From positions 868,001 to 932,000 of the forward strand of contig NZ_CP036267.1 of the NCBI RefSeq assembly GCF_007744255.1: a stretch of 64,000 nucleotides of DNA, in the 5' to 3' direction. A program made the position numbers and the translations under genes. The notes beneath the pieces are model-generated. The model saw only the letters and a program-made list of their open reading frames with translations, had not been told where the DNA came from and did not search any database. Source of the stretch: Thalassoglobus polymorphus. GTDB taxonomy: Bacteria > Planctomycetota > Planctomycetia > Planctomycetales > Planctomycetaceae. Below, piece by piece: positions 43,901 through 51,652 of the stretch. The first letter of the stretch is position 1. Every line of letters begins with the position of its first letter.

Positions 43901-44844
43901 CCGCCGAGCACTTTGGCCGTCTCGCGAATATCACGCTCGGTCGGCATGAAGACGAGAATATCTCCAGTACCTTCTTCTGCAAGTTCTTCACACGCATCGG
44001 CCGCTGCACGTTGCCAGTCGACTTCATCTTCCTCCTCAACGGGTGGCCGATATCTCAGTTCAACAGGAAATGTTCGTCCGGAAACCTCAATGACCGGAGC
44101 AGGGGAGTCTTTCGTTCCAAAGAACTCTGCAAACCGTTCCGCATCGATTGTCGCAGAGGTGATGATCAACTTCAGGTCAGGGCGACGATGGAGGATTCGC
44201 TTTAAGTAGCCCATCAGGAAATCGATATTCAGCGACCGCTCATGAGCTTCGTCGATGATAATTGTATCGTACTGATCGAGAAATCGGTCCGTTTGAGTTT
44301 CTGCGAGGAGGATTCCATCGGTCATCAATTTGATGGAGGTCTTCGGCGATGTGGAATCGGTAAAGCGAATTTTGAAACCAACGAGTTCGCCAACAGGGCT
44401 CTTCAATTCCTCAGCGACCCTCGCCGCCACAGATCTCGCTGCGATTCGTCGCGGTTGAGTATGTCCAATGATTCCATAAAGACCTCTGCCTGCTTCCAGA
44501 CAGATTTTTGGGAGTTGCGTCGACTTTCCCGAGCCTGTTTCACCGCAGATGACGACGACTTGATTGTCGAGGATCTTTTTCCGGATTTCATCTCGTCGAG
44601 CCGAAATCGGCAACTGATCGTCGTAGACCGGGACGGGAATGGCCTTGCGACGCAATTCGACTTTCCTCTCGGACTTTTCCAGATCGCTGACAAGCTTAGC
44701 GAGACTTTTGTCAACAGGCTTGTTCTCTTTTTGCCGTTGCTGGATCGTTTCACAACTCCGGCGCAAGCGAAAGCGGTCCCGGATCATCGACTTTTGAATG
44801 CGGGTCTTCAGTTCTTCGAGGTTCTGGCTGTTTGAATGCTTCAT
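40921..44844 (-). CDS. hrpA: DEAH-box ATP-dependent RNA helicase HrpA
   Basis: 1307 residues, the usual length for bacterial HrpA. The helicase core has Walker A GETGSGKSTQLPK near residue 98-110, the DEAH box IIIDEAHERSLN, SATIDAERF, and the C half with TNVAESSLTVPGI and RKGRCGRVAPGVCVRLY. It is followed by the ratchet/OB region and the long DUF3418-type C-terminal domain typical of HrpA. The enzyme unwinds RNA; E. coli HrpA rescues stalled ribosomes and processes some mRNAs. The TAG stop falls on the edge of a family A repeat. Confidence 0.96.
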   Translation of the reverse strand: MKHSNSQNLEELKTRIQKSMIRDRFRLRRSCETIQQRQKENKPVDKSLAKLVSDLEKSERKVELRRKAIPVPVYDDQLPISARRDEIRKKILDNQVVVICGETGSGKSTQLPKICLEAGRGLYGIIGHTQPRRIAARSVAARVAEELKSPVGELVGFKIRFTDSTSPKTSIKLMTDGILLAETQTDRFLDQYDTIIIDEAHERSLNIDFLMGYLKRILHRRPDLKLIITSATIDAERFAEFFGTKDSPAPVIEVSGRTFPVELRYRPPVEEEDEVDWQRAAADACEELAEEGTGDILVFMPTERDIRETAKVLGGRKFAGDFNNRKTDIVPLFGRLSEKEQNKVFSAHDHRRIVIATNVAESSLTVPGIVYVVDPGTARISRFSATSQVQRLPIEAISQASANQRKGRCGRVAPGVCVRLYSEADFKNRDEYTQPEIQRTNLANVILQMKALKLGKLENFPFIDPPAASAIRTGLKTLFELGAINENEDLTKVGSTMGRLPVDPRIARMILGAEDEQCVEEVLIITSALELRDPRDRPIEKQKAADEAHEKFQHESSDFLSYLKLWDFYTDLDNKLSQSKLRKACAQNFLSFNRMREWKDLHRQLRQMVIDHEIKPTDRRNNEDSIHRAILAGLLHNVAMRGDSHEYTGAGGQKIFVWPGSVAFGNKPKWIMAAELVETSKRYARCVAPVQVGWIERIAEHIVKRNYSEPHWHEKSACIMAWEKVMLFGLPIVPRRRARYGHIDPKYCRDEFIQQGLIEGKYESPGEFAKHNTNLKNELEEWQAKLRHGHHFAGEEAEVEFYDQRLPADAFDGPRFEKWRKKAEAKQPRLLFLSKEDLLQEDQSAPEQSEFPDKLKIGTMQVSVEYNLQPGTENDGVTIAIPPEGLNQLSPESLAWLVPGLLEEKIAALIKTLPKSLRILFVPAPETAKDVVKKITYGQGNLINQLAAQLREISGEHVPATAFETARLPSHLQMNVRVVDQNGKTIASGRDLAQLRVESQRTASSVVQGVSDDRWKKEGLTSWNFGTLPQQVELERGGITVVAFPMLVDEGASVSLRLSESLADAHAKTKRGLVRLFLLSDKKVLTDQVQHFPRINQLTMQVGALPDGKHFQSHLAWMIAQAALWKETSMPRSEAQWKQKLALARNQLSVAVQDSTRFLEPLFARYHAVRRITESNGTPALTPLTNDLRDQLNELVAPGFLVDPPMGWLAQYPRYFEAMQIRWDKSTAGGFQKDRMHQKKINLHWQRWKQACQQFGNAAKTHPQLVQYRFLIEEFRVSLFAQQLGTAMTVSEKRLNEVWQEIASSRQ

Positions 44845-45164
44845 TTGAGCGGGAGTTTAGCGGATCGGAGAGAAAAATTCGCACACAACCAGAGGTATCG
44901 TGAATGAATCAGGGTTACGAAGAGAAAGTCATGAGCGAGAGGAAGCCAGATAGGTTCAGTCGTTTTCGAAGAAAATTTGAGATCCCGAGTTTCTCTGGGG
45001 AGTGAAGTTCAGGCCACCCAAAACGATCAATTTCTTTGAGTTTTCTGTGTGGTGTTCTCGGAAATGTGATTACTTGCATGGCTAGGGGCTAATGATAAGG
45101 TGGATGTTTTAATAGGAGGCGATTGTTTTTTTTAATATTTTTTTATTTCCTGTAGAGTGAATGT
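44845..45164. other. Intergenic stretch upstream of the first small secreted gene
   Basis: It carries the hrpA promoter region on the minus strand and ends in a T-rich stretch (about 45125-45150) before the promoter at 45165. No gene, hairpin or repeat was identified. Confidence 0.4.
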
Positions 45165-45194
45165 TTGACATGAGGATGTGGGGGATAGTAGATT
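45165..45194 (+). promoter_or_regulatory. Promoter of small secreted protein 1
   Basis: TTGACA (45165-45170) and TAGATT (45189-45194) with 18 bases between. The same arrangement (TTGACG/TAGTTT, 17 bases) and a similar GTGGGGG spacer occur at 46417-46445 before the paralogue. The conserved ~100-base leader that follows contains GGGCGAGGGCA. Confidence 0.6.
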
Positions 45195-45295
45195 TGTAAC
45201 AGTTGTGAGGGTCATCGAGGGCGAGGGCATTAGGGTGTCATTCGTTTCTTTTCTTGATGATTAGGATGTCCTTTTTAGATAATTAGGGGGTTCTT

Positions 45296-45676
45296 ATGAA
45301 GTTGGTCAAGAGAATTGGTTGTGCTTTTGCCGTATTGGCATGCGTGGCAATGTTGGATTCGACTGCATCTGCAGGGCATATCGAGCGGTTTACCGCCCCA
45401 GCATTTTATCGCGACATTAGCAGTGGTGGGAACTTGGATGATCCTCACCCTGGGGAAGTTGATGTGAAACTCAACACCAAAAGAGGAAAAGTGAACGTTA
45501 AGGGTAAGCGAGGGAATATCCGAAACAGCTCTGGTGGGAAGTATAATGCCAAGAATCTTCCTGGAGGAGCTTTTGGGTTTCCTCCGGCTACTGGAATCCG
45601 AGTTCACTACAAAGTCTCCGCTCGTGACAAAGACAACCAGCACGACGAAGAGGCAGAAATTAGAGGCGATAACTAG
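45296..45676 (+). CDS. Small secreted basic protein, copy 1
   Basis: 126 residues with a signal peptide (DSTASA|GHIERF). The mature ~100 residues have no cysteine, are rich in Lys, Arg, Gly and Asn (KRGKVNVKGKRGNIRNSSGGKYNAKNLPGG), and end in an acidic tail (DKDNQHDEEAEIRGDN). I do not recognise a family. A close paralogue lies at 46546. Gene, promoter, leader and terminator are all conserved between the two, showing duplication of a whole transcription unit. Confidence 0.8.
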   Translation: MKLVKRIGCAFAVLACVAMLDSTASAGHIERFTAPAFYRDISSGGNLDDPHPGEVDVKLNTKRGKVNVKGKRGNIRNSSGGKYNAKNLPGGAFGFPPATGIRVHYKVSARDKDNQHDEEAEIRGDN

Positions 45677-45721
45677 TTTTCGCTGATGAGGGACTTCTCA
45701 AGGTTTTGTTGAAATCGACAG

Positions 45722-45753
45722 GCCGTACACTTCAAGAAGTGTACGGCTTTTTT
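45722..45753 (+). terminator. Rho-independent terminator, small secreted gene 1
   Basis: GCCGTACACTTC and GAAGTGTACGGC form a perfect 12-base stem with two-base centre, followed by six T residues. Confidence 0.9.
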
Positions 45754-46416
45754 AGGTTGTGTTTTTATATAAAGAGTTGTGCTACTGACTTTCGTTGTTG
45801 TTTAATTCGTTTGGTTTTTTTGTGGTGTTGTTTTTATTGCTCCACATTATTGTTTTCGTATTGTTAATTTCTGGCGGTTGTTTTTTGTGGTTGATGTGTT
45901 TTATTAGTTGTTCTTAAGGTGTGAGTTTTGTCGCTGTTTGGGTTGATTGTTTATTTTTATAAACGACGGGTAGTTTGCTTTTTCTTATCGGTTTGTACGG
46001 CTTGATCGTCGAGGGGCGTGTTCTAGATTTTATCTCGACGAGATGAGATCCGTTGCTGGTCATCATGTGTCGAGGGTGAGAAGGCCTTTCGCCGTGAGTC
46101 AAATTTCCTCTGGGGCTTTCTAGGCCAATGACGAACTTGGCGGATTTTTTGTCATCGCTGAATCGTCTGGCAACTGAGACAAGCCATGTAGGAAGGAACC
46201 CGACTCATTCAGCGAATTTCGGAGTAATCCAATTTTCTGAGGTCCTCCAAGAGGTCAATCCTGTACGCACCAAGCTTGCAATTTGGTCACATTTTACGTG
46301 AGTTTTTGCGAATGAATGGTAATTTCCATGTCTGAATGTGAAAGTCAGCGTTTTAGCGGGGAAATGAAAATTTTAGGATTTCTTTGCCAAAAACACCTAT
46401 AAGTTAATATGGATGT
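45754..46416. other. 660-bp gap with a T/G-rich, C-poor first half
   Basis: From about 45760 to 45970 the plus strand is dominated by T and G with few C, including many TTGTT and GGTTG runs. The second half has ordinary composition. No gene with a plausible start and family features is seen on either strand. Confidence 0.45.
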
Positions 46417-46445
46417 TTGACGTGGGCTGTGGGGGTTGGTAGTTT
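46417..46445 (+). promoter_or_regulatory. Promoter of small secreted protein 2
   Basis: TTGACG (46417-46422) and TAGTTT (46440-46445) with 17 bases between, aligned to the promoter at 45165. Confidence 0.6.
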
Positions 46446-46545
46446 TGAGGAAGTTTTGAGGACCATCAGGGGCGAGGGCAAAAGGGTGTGTTCGTTTTTC
46501 TTCTTGGTGGTAGAATATCCGTTTTGGAAACAAAGGGAGGGTCTT

Positions 46546-46926
46546 ATGAAGTTGGTCAAGAGAATTGGTTGTGCTTTCGCTGTGATGGCATGCGTGGCAA
46601 TGTTGGACTCAGCCGCATCTGCAGGGCATATCGTGCGAATTACCGCGCCAGCTGTTTATCGAGACATCGCCAGTAATGGTAACTTGTCAATCGGTCACGT
46701 TGGCAGTGTCGATGCGAAAATCAACACCAAGAGAGGAAAGGTTGTAGTGAAAGGGAAGCGAGGGAATATCCGAAACAGTTCTCGTGGAAGATACAACGCA
46801 CGGAATCTTCCTGGAACATCCTTCGGCTTTCCACCAGCTGTAGGTATTCGTGTTCACTACAAAGTCAGTGCTGATGACAAAGACAATCAACACGACGAAG
46901 ACGCAAAAATCAGAGGCAAAAACTAG
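46546..46926 (+). CDS. Small secreted basic protein, copy 2
   Basis: 126 residues, paralogue of the protein at 45296 (same length and signal peptide MKLVKRIGCAFAVMACVAML, DSAASA|GHIVRI). The mature part keeps KINTKRGKVVVKGKRGNIRNSS, FGFPPAVGIRVHYKVSA and the acidic tail. The frame is open upstream to 46417, but the ATG at 46546 with GGGAGGG before it matches copy 1. Function unknown; secretion is the only safe inference. Confidence 0.8.
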   Translation: MKLVKRIGCAFAVMACVAMLDSAASAGHIVRITAPAVYRDIASNGNLSIGHVGSVDAKINTKRGKVVVKGKRGNIRNSSRGRYNARNLPGTSFGFPPAVGIRVHYKVSADDKDNQHDEDAKIRGKN

Positions 46927-46965
46927 AATTTGCTGATGAAACTCTTTAAGTGTTGATGAGACCGG

Positions 46966-47002
46966 TAGGCCGTACACTTTAAGTAGTGCACGGCCTATTT
47001 TT
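46966..47002 (+). terminator. Rho-independent terminator, small secreted gene 2
   Basis: TAGGCCGTACACT pairs with AGTGCACGGCCTA (one mismatch), followed by five T residues after the A. Confidence 0.85.
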
Positions 47003-47246
47003 GAATTGTGGCGGTTTCAGAGATGAAGCATTTTCCTGGTTCCTGAGCTGCTAAAATATCACCCTAAGCATGGATTGCTTAGTAACCTTCATGGAAATGC
47101 ATTTCTGTTCTTGTTGCCCAAGGTTGTTCTTCATCATGCCTGCGATCCAAGATCAATGCACCAGAAAAACGCAGCGACCTCTAGAACACTTTCGTGTATC
47201 TTACGAGCGTGGAGAGTGCTTTTCATGTGGAAAATCGCACACCTTC

Positions 47247-48122
47247 ATGAGACCGGTCGCGAACACCAACTCAAAAGTTGTGACAGGTTCTAATTCCTTG
47301 CACACTTCTGGAAAACGCGGATTTACGCTTATTGAGTTGCTGGTCGTGATTTCCATAATTGCGATCCTTGTCGCTCTGCTACTCCCGGCTGTGCAACAGG
47401 CGCGCGAATCTGCCAGGCGGACTCAGTGCAAAAGCCATCTGCACCAGGTAGGGATTGCGATGCACAATTACCATGATGTTCACCAGACGCTTCCTCCTGG
47501 TAGCATGGTGATGGGCCCAACATTTCCTCTTCAGTCGGGGTGGGGCTGGGGGACATTTCTACTTCCTTATATGGAGCAGACGCCACTCTACAACCAGCTC
47601 GATTTCAATACCGGAAATGCTCAGGCGACAAATCTGCCATTTTTAGAGACTCCAATAGCGGTTTACCGCTGTCCATCTGATCCAGCCCCAGAAACAATTC
47701 TCGCTGTTCTGGCAGGAGGGGTGACAACAAGAATCGCTCATGGAAACTTTGTCGGATCCGAGGAGGTTCTTTACCCACTCTCAAGAACGCGATTTTCCAC
47801 AATTCAGGATGGTCTCTCTCAAACAATTGTCGCCGGTGAATGGAAATATGTTTCGACTTCTACGGGAGAGTTGACAGCTTCCTGGTGTGGCGTCATCTCG
47901 GATGGAGTCAGTTACAAATTCAGTGCGTCAATCCCATATGTTCGCATCCTGCCGGGAGTCAAAGTTAACTCTTCGGTCGGCTTCAATAGCAATCATCCTG
48001 GAGGAGTTCAGGTATTGCTGGGGGATGCTTCGGTTCAATTTTTGAGTGAATCGATGGATTCAGGAGTTTACTACTCGCTCTACACCCCGAAAGGAAGTGA
48101 GGCCTTCAGTTCGCCGTTCTAA
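47247..48122 (+). CDS. DUF1559 prepilin-like protein without a lipoprotein partner
   Basis: About 291 residues from the ATG at 47247. The frame is open to 47070 and other starts cannot be excluded, but this one puts the prepilin site ([17 protein letters not shown]) after residue 25. The DUF1559 domain is shorter than in the other three and ends HPGGVQVLLGDASVQFLSE. No lipoprotein gene follows; instead it runs tail-to-tail into the gene at 48150 with a 27-base gap. Confidence 0.88.
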   Translation: MRPVANTNSKVVTGSNSLHTSGKRGFTLIELLVVISIIAILVALLLPAVQQARESARRTQCKSHLHQVGIAMHNYHDVHQTLPPGSMVMGPTFPLQSGWGWGTFLLPYMEQTPLYNQLDFNTGNAQATNLPFLETPIAVYRCPSDPAPETILAVLAGGVTTRIAHGNFVGSEEVLYPLSRTRFSTIQDGLSQTIVAGEWKYVSTSTGELTASWCGVISDGVSYKFSASIPYVRILPGVKVNSSVGFNSNHPGGVQVLLGDASVQFLSESMDSGVYYSLYTPKGSEAFSSPF

Positions 48123-48149
48123 GTGAGACACCTGAGTTCTATCCTTGGC

Positions 48150-48812
48150 TCAAAGTTCAGAGAGTGGGCCAGCGGGCAATCGGAAAGCAGCAATCGCTGC
48201 AAAGAGGAACCAGACAATATCCCAAGGGGAGAAGGTTCCCTGAATTTGCCGACTGCCGATTTCACGCTCTTGGTCTACAAGGACGGCACGAACCTTCTTT
48301 TCGTTCTCGCGGACCCGCTTTGCCTGGTCTTCATCTGAGAGGCTTTGCCACTTCTTTTTTGCCTCTGCCCAGATATCTGCGGGGTAGTCCTCTTCCCAGC
48401 TGGCATCTTCGTATGTCATCTCCTCCGGCCATTCGATCGGAATGCCAGCGTCGATCCGCTCCAAGGCGATCTCATCGGCAACGGTGCAGATCATCGATTC
48501 TTCATCCATGCTCCCCTCGAATGCAGCGTCAAGGAAGTTCTCAATTTCTGGATCATTTGCAGCAGTCATTAAGGCAATTTCGTGCTTGACGTAGATGAGC
48601 AAGGGGAGGGCAATAAAAATCGCAACCAGACCTGGTTTGATCCCTCGATCTGCTTCTTCTGTCGCCAGGCGTACCGCAAGCCCAGTTGTGATGCCAACGA
48701 GACATGCCATCCAATTGTAAGTTGCTTCATTTGAACTCGCGGCCCAGTACCAAATCCCAGCTCCAACGAGCGCTCCGACAAACCCCGCGATGAGCCACTT
48801 CAAAAAACTCAT
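48150..48812 (-). CDS. Membrane protein of unknown function
   Basis: 220 residues. Three hydrophobic helices occur in the first ~85 residues (FLKWLIAGFVGALVGAGIWYWA, WMACLVGITTGLAV, GLVAIFIALPLLIYV) and one near the end (WDIVWFLFAAIAAFRL). Between them is an acidic, helical cytoplasmic or periplasmic domain (about 85-190) with many Glu and Lys. Similar small membrane proteins with a C-terminal helix occur in planctomycetes, but I cannot name a family. Confidence 0.7.
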   Translation of the reverse strand: MSFLKWLIAGFVGALVGAGIWYWAASSNEATYNWMACLVGITTGLAVRLATEEADRGIKPGLVAIFIALPLLIYVKHEIALMTAANDPEIENFLDAAFEGSMDEESMICTVADEIALERIDAGIPIEWPEEMTYEDASWEEDYPADIWAEAKKKWQSLSDEDQAKRVRENEKKVRAVLVDQEREIGSRQIQGTFSPWDIVWFLFAAIAAFRLPAGPLSEL

Positions 48813-49141
48813 ATTTCACCCTTCCCTAAAACGTTTTCGTGTTCCTTTGTAACTGTGGATTGAGATCTTTACATAAGAAATCACTCACCTCCACGAGACA
48901 TTCACGTACATCTTTTTCTAAACTGCCCCAGAGCAGTTTGCTCTTTTGTGTGTCTGGGGAGAACGCGTTTCACCAGTAAAATTACTGTCCACTACGAGGC
49001 CGAGTCCGAACGCCAAGTCGAAGAATGCAAATGAGGAGCCGGAACGAAAGGGCGGAAGTGAATCAGCTTTTTGTCAGCCATGTCTCCCGGCAGCAAAGCT
49101 ACAACGCTGAAGGATTCACTGTTCTCAAGGACTCTGACATT
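48813..49141. other. Intergenic region with a family A repeat
   Basis: Besides the repeat at 48931-49029 there is no gene or clear terminator. Confidence 0.5.
48931..49029. repeat. Family A dispersed repeat (forward)
   Basis: AGAGCAGTTTGCTCTTTTG, GGGGAGAACGCGTTTCACC, ACTACGAGGC and AAGTCGAAGAATGC match the family with more changes than the hrpA copy. Confidence 0.7.
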
Positions 49142-50008
49142 TCACTTAAACTTCACTGAATCGAAAAACTTTCTGCCACTTGAGTTCGGAGTTCCTTTGT
49201 AGGCGTAGTTCAGTGTGTAAACCTTGTCTTTGTACAGGAATGCAATGTTGTTGCTTTTGATGCCACCAGGAGCCGATTTCTCGAACGTGATGCAGTTGCG
49301 ACCATATTTCTGGATGCGTTGAACATTTTTGGCGCCGATGAATCCTGAGCCCAAATCAAAAGCGTCGAAGAGTTCACTTTCACTCATTCCAGCAAGCTGA
49401 CCGATCATTGGTTCTGTTGAAATAATATATGCAGAAGATCTTTTGGTGACACCATAGCTTTGACCACCGGGACCAAGTGAGGCGACAGGGACTCTCTTGG
49501 GAGTCCCCGGCATTAAGAGACTGATGTTCCCATCGGTCGTTGTGTAGGTTTTCCAGAAAACATTGAAGTCGAAGCCACCCGCAGCTCCCGCAACCATCGA
49601 AATTTTTGCGATGACGATCAGGATGCCGACAACACCGGCAACGCCTCCAAAAATCGCACCTACCTTCGCTCCTCCATTAGAGCCTGAAGAGCTACGACGT
49701 TTCCGTTTCTTTTTTGGAGGAGGCGATTTCTTTTTCTTTTTTCGTGGTCGCGGCGTTGGTGGAGTATCATAGTCATCGTCGCCAAAATCGTCGCCGAAGT
49801 CATCTCCAAAGTCGTTCCCAAAGTCATCAAGCCCTCCTGAGGCAAAGAGTTCGTCCTCATCTTCGTCTGGTTCTTCATCGAGGGGCACTGCCGGTTGTGG
49901 AACGGTCACGGGGGACTGGCATTCCTTGCAGCGAAACTTCTTACCAGCCAGTTCATCTTTCACTGTGTAGTCGCGACTGCATTTTCGACATTTCGTTTTG
50001 ATCGGCAC
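49142..50008 (-). CDS. Zinc-ribbon membrane protein with acidic and basic tracts
   Basis: 288 residues. The N-terminal zinc ribbon has CRKC (C7, C10) and CKEC (C27, C30). A Pro/Glu linker, an acidic repeat (DFGDD three times) and then a polybasic Pro/Lys/Arg/Ser stretch follow. One membrane helix (VGAIFGGVAGVVGILIVIAKI) comes next, and then a ~140-residue extracytoplasmic domain. Zinc-ribbon plus single-helix proteins of this type are frequent in planctomycetes; the ribbon would face the cytoplasm. Function unknown. Confidence 0.75.
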   Translation of the reverse strand: MPIKTKCRKCSRDYTVKDELAGKKFRCKECQSPVTVPQPAVPLDEEPDEDEDELFASGGLDDFGNDFGDDFGDDFGDDDYDTPPTPRPRKKKKKSPPPKKKRKRRSSSGSNGGAKVGAIFGGVAGVVGILIVIAKISMVAGAAGGFDFNVFWKTYTTTDGNISLLMPGTPKRVPVASLGPGGQSYGVTKRSSAYIISTEPMIGQLAGMSESELFDAFDLGSGFIGAKNVQRIQKYGRNCITFEKSAPGGIKSNNIAFLYKDKVYTLNYAYKGTPNSSGRKFFDSVKFK

Positions 50009-50110
50009 TCAAGCTCTCCTGCAATGGAATGAGAACGGGCTCTCAATGTTTGCTTATGTCTGTAAGATACGAAAATCTCGACGAGCCGCAAGAGTTGAAT
50101 TCGTTGAACA

Positions 50111-51301
50111 CTATTCTTTAGGGGTATTCACATACAGCTTCAAGTTGTGTGTCGCGCGTCCGCCAGCGACGATGTCCGGACGTCCATCGCCGGTGAGATC
50201 CTCCACAATGAGGTCTTCGGTCGCCATCCCGCCCGCATCGACAACATGCTTTTCCCAAGCTGTTCCGGAGTCTTTTTCGCCGTCCTCAACACTGTCGTAA
50301 ACAATCACTCCGAAGGTCTCCGGCGTGTCGCTGTGCCCGAAAATAATTTCGTCTGAGCCGTCGCCATCAACGTCGGCAGTCCACAGGGCGTGTCCACGTG
50401 TGAATCCAGATTCAATCACCTGTCGTTTCCAAAGAGATTGACCCTGACTTGGTGGCGTGTAGATCACGAGGGAATGCCCGTGCATCGGTTCGACACTCGT
50501 GATGAACAAGTTGCCATTTGCGAGTTTTCCAGTTTTGACTTCGCCAGCGCCATTTTGATTTGGAGCATCTGCAGTTGCTCCGGTCCCCAAGTGAGTTTTT
50601 GTCCAACCGCTCTTGGTGCGGCGGATGAGATTCACTCCTTCTCGACTTGCAGTGAGGGTTTCGACGATGCCATCTTTGTCGAAATCGAAATGCCAATGGT
50701 TGTGCATTCGGTTTAGATCGCCGTTGAGAATTGTTGCTGGCCAGCGGTCATTGACTGGATCTTCAGGGATTGAAAAGGCTGTCAGGCGGACTCCGTTTCC
50801 GACCGTCGAATTTAAAGGAGAGACCACCAGTTGTGGGGTTCCCGAGCCAAGGACGTCAGCCCAGCGCATCCGGTGAGTCCACCGTTCTTCTCCGATTTGA
50901 TGCACGGACCAGGGATCGTCGAGAGACTTTCCTCGCTTGATCCAGTGTATCGTTCCAGTTTTGGTCCAACCCGCTCCAAGTGCGAAGTCGACTTTTCCGT
51001 CTCCATCGATGTCGAGTGGAGCAATGCAAACGTTATCGAGCGGAGTTTGGTCCGCGATCATGACGCGCATTTTCCAGGTCGGGTTTTGATACCACAACAC
51101 GCGGTTCTCGGTGACTGCCACAATGTCCCGTTTCGAATCCCCATCGACATCGGCAATCGTTACGGCATAACAGACTTTGCCAATCTCCGGATCGAGTACT
51201 TTTTCTTTGAAGCTCGGGAACGGATCGGCCGCCACAGCGCTGGCTGTCCAAATCAAACAGAGAAGAGAAAGGAGTCGGTTTGTTCTGAGAAGGGGCTTCA
51301 T
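50111..51301 (-). CDS. Secreted FG-GAP/VCBS beta-propeller protein
   Basis: 396 residues with a signal peptide (SAVAA|DPFP). FG-GAP-like repeats with calcium-loop motifs DxDGDxxxD recur: ADVDGDSKRDIVAV, LDIDGDGKVDFALG, FDKDGIVETLTA, ADVDGDGSDEIIFG and EDLTGDGRPDIVAG. They form an integrin-like beta-propeller, probably used for binding at the cell surface or in the periplasm. No enzymatic motif is seen. It ends 102 bases before the zinc-ribbon gene on the same strand. Confidence 0.88.
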   Translation of the reverse strand: MKPLLRTNRLLSLLCLIWTASAVAADPFPSFKEKVLDPEIGKVCYAVTIADVDGDSKRDIVAVTENRVLWYQNPTWKMRVMIADQTPLDNVCIAPLDIDGDGKVDFALGAGWTKTGTIHWIKRGKSLDDPWSVHQIGEERWTHRMRWADVLGSGTPQLVVSPLNSTVGNGVRLTAFSIPEDPVNDRWPATILNGDLNRMHNHWHFDFDKDGIVETLTASREGVNLIRRTKSGWTKTHLGTGATADAPNQNGAGEVKTGKLANGNLFITSVEPMHGHSLVIYTPPSQGQSLWKRQVIESGFTRGHALWTADVDGDGSDEIIFGHSDTPETFGVIVYDSVEDGEKDSGTAWEKHVVDAGGMATEDLIVEDLTGDGRPDIVAGGRATHNLKLYVNTPKE

Positions 51302-51637
51302 AGCTGCTCCACGAAATGGAAGGATGTTTCCAAAAGTGTAACTGCTACGACCAGCGGAGGCGAACAGATCGGTGAACTTGCAGACGAGCAGGAAGGTAAG
51401 CTGTCAGGTAACCTGTCAGGCGATGACAGAGGGCGCGAAGCGAGTTGCTCTTGTCGATTGGAGATTCTCGACCGATTTTTTCTGCTTCTGCGATGGACCG
51501 ACGAAGACGAACTCTTTGAGTCTTCGTCAGTCTCGTCGCAATGAGCAGTACACGATGCAAGATTGAGGTCTTGAAACCTGTCCGAGAGCTTGTGGAATCT
51601 GCTCTTTTATCAGCACTTGAAAGAGCCAATTCAGGTT
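51302..51637. other. Intergenic region between the RND pump and the FG-GAP gene
   Basis: It contains a family B repeat at its right end and a short direct repeat CTGTCAGG near 51402 and 51414. No gene is supported. Confidence 0.5.
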
Positions 51638-51652
51638 TCAGGATCCGTTCTC
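51571..51652. repeat. Family B dispersed repeat, copy 4, overlapping the RND stop
   Basis: TTGAAACCTGTCCGAGAGC...TTCAGGTTTCAGGATCCGTTCT. On the minus strand the last codons of the RND gene (GAG AAC GGA TCC TGA) are repeat sequence. Confidence 0.75.
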
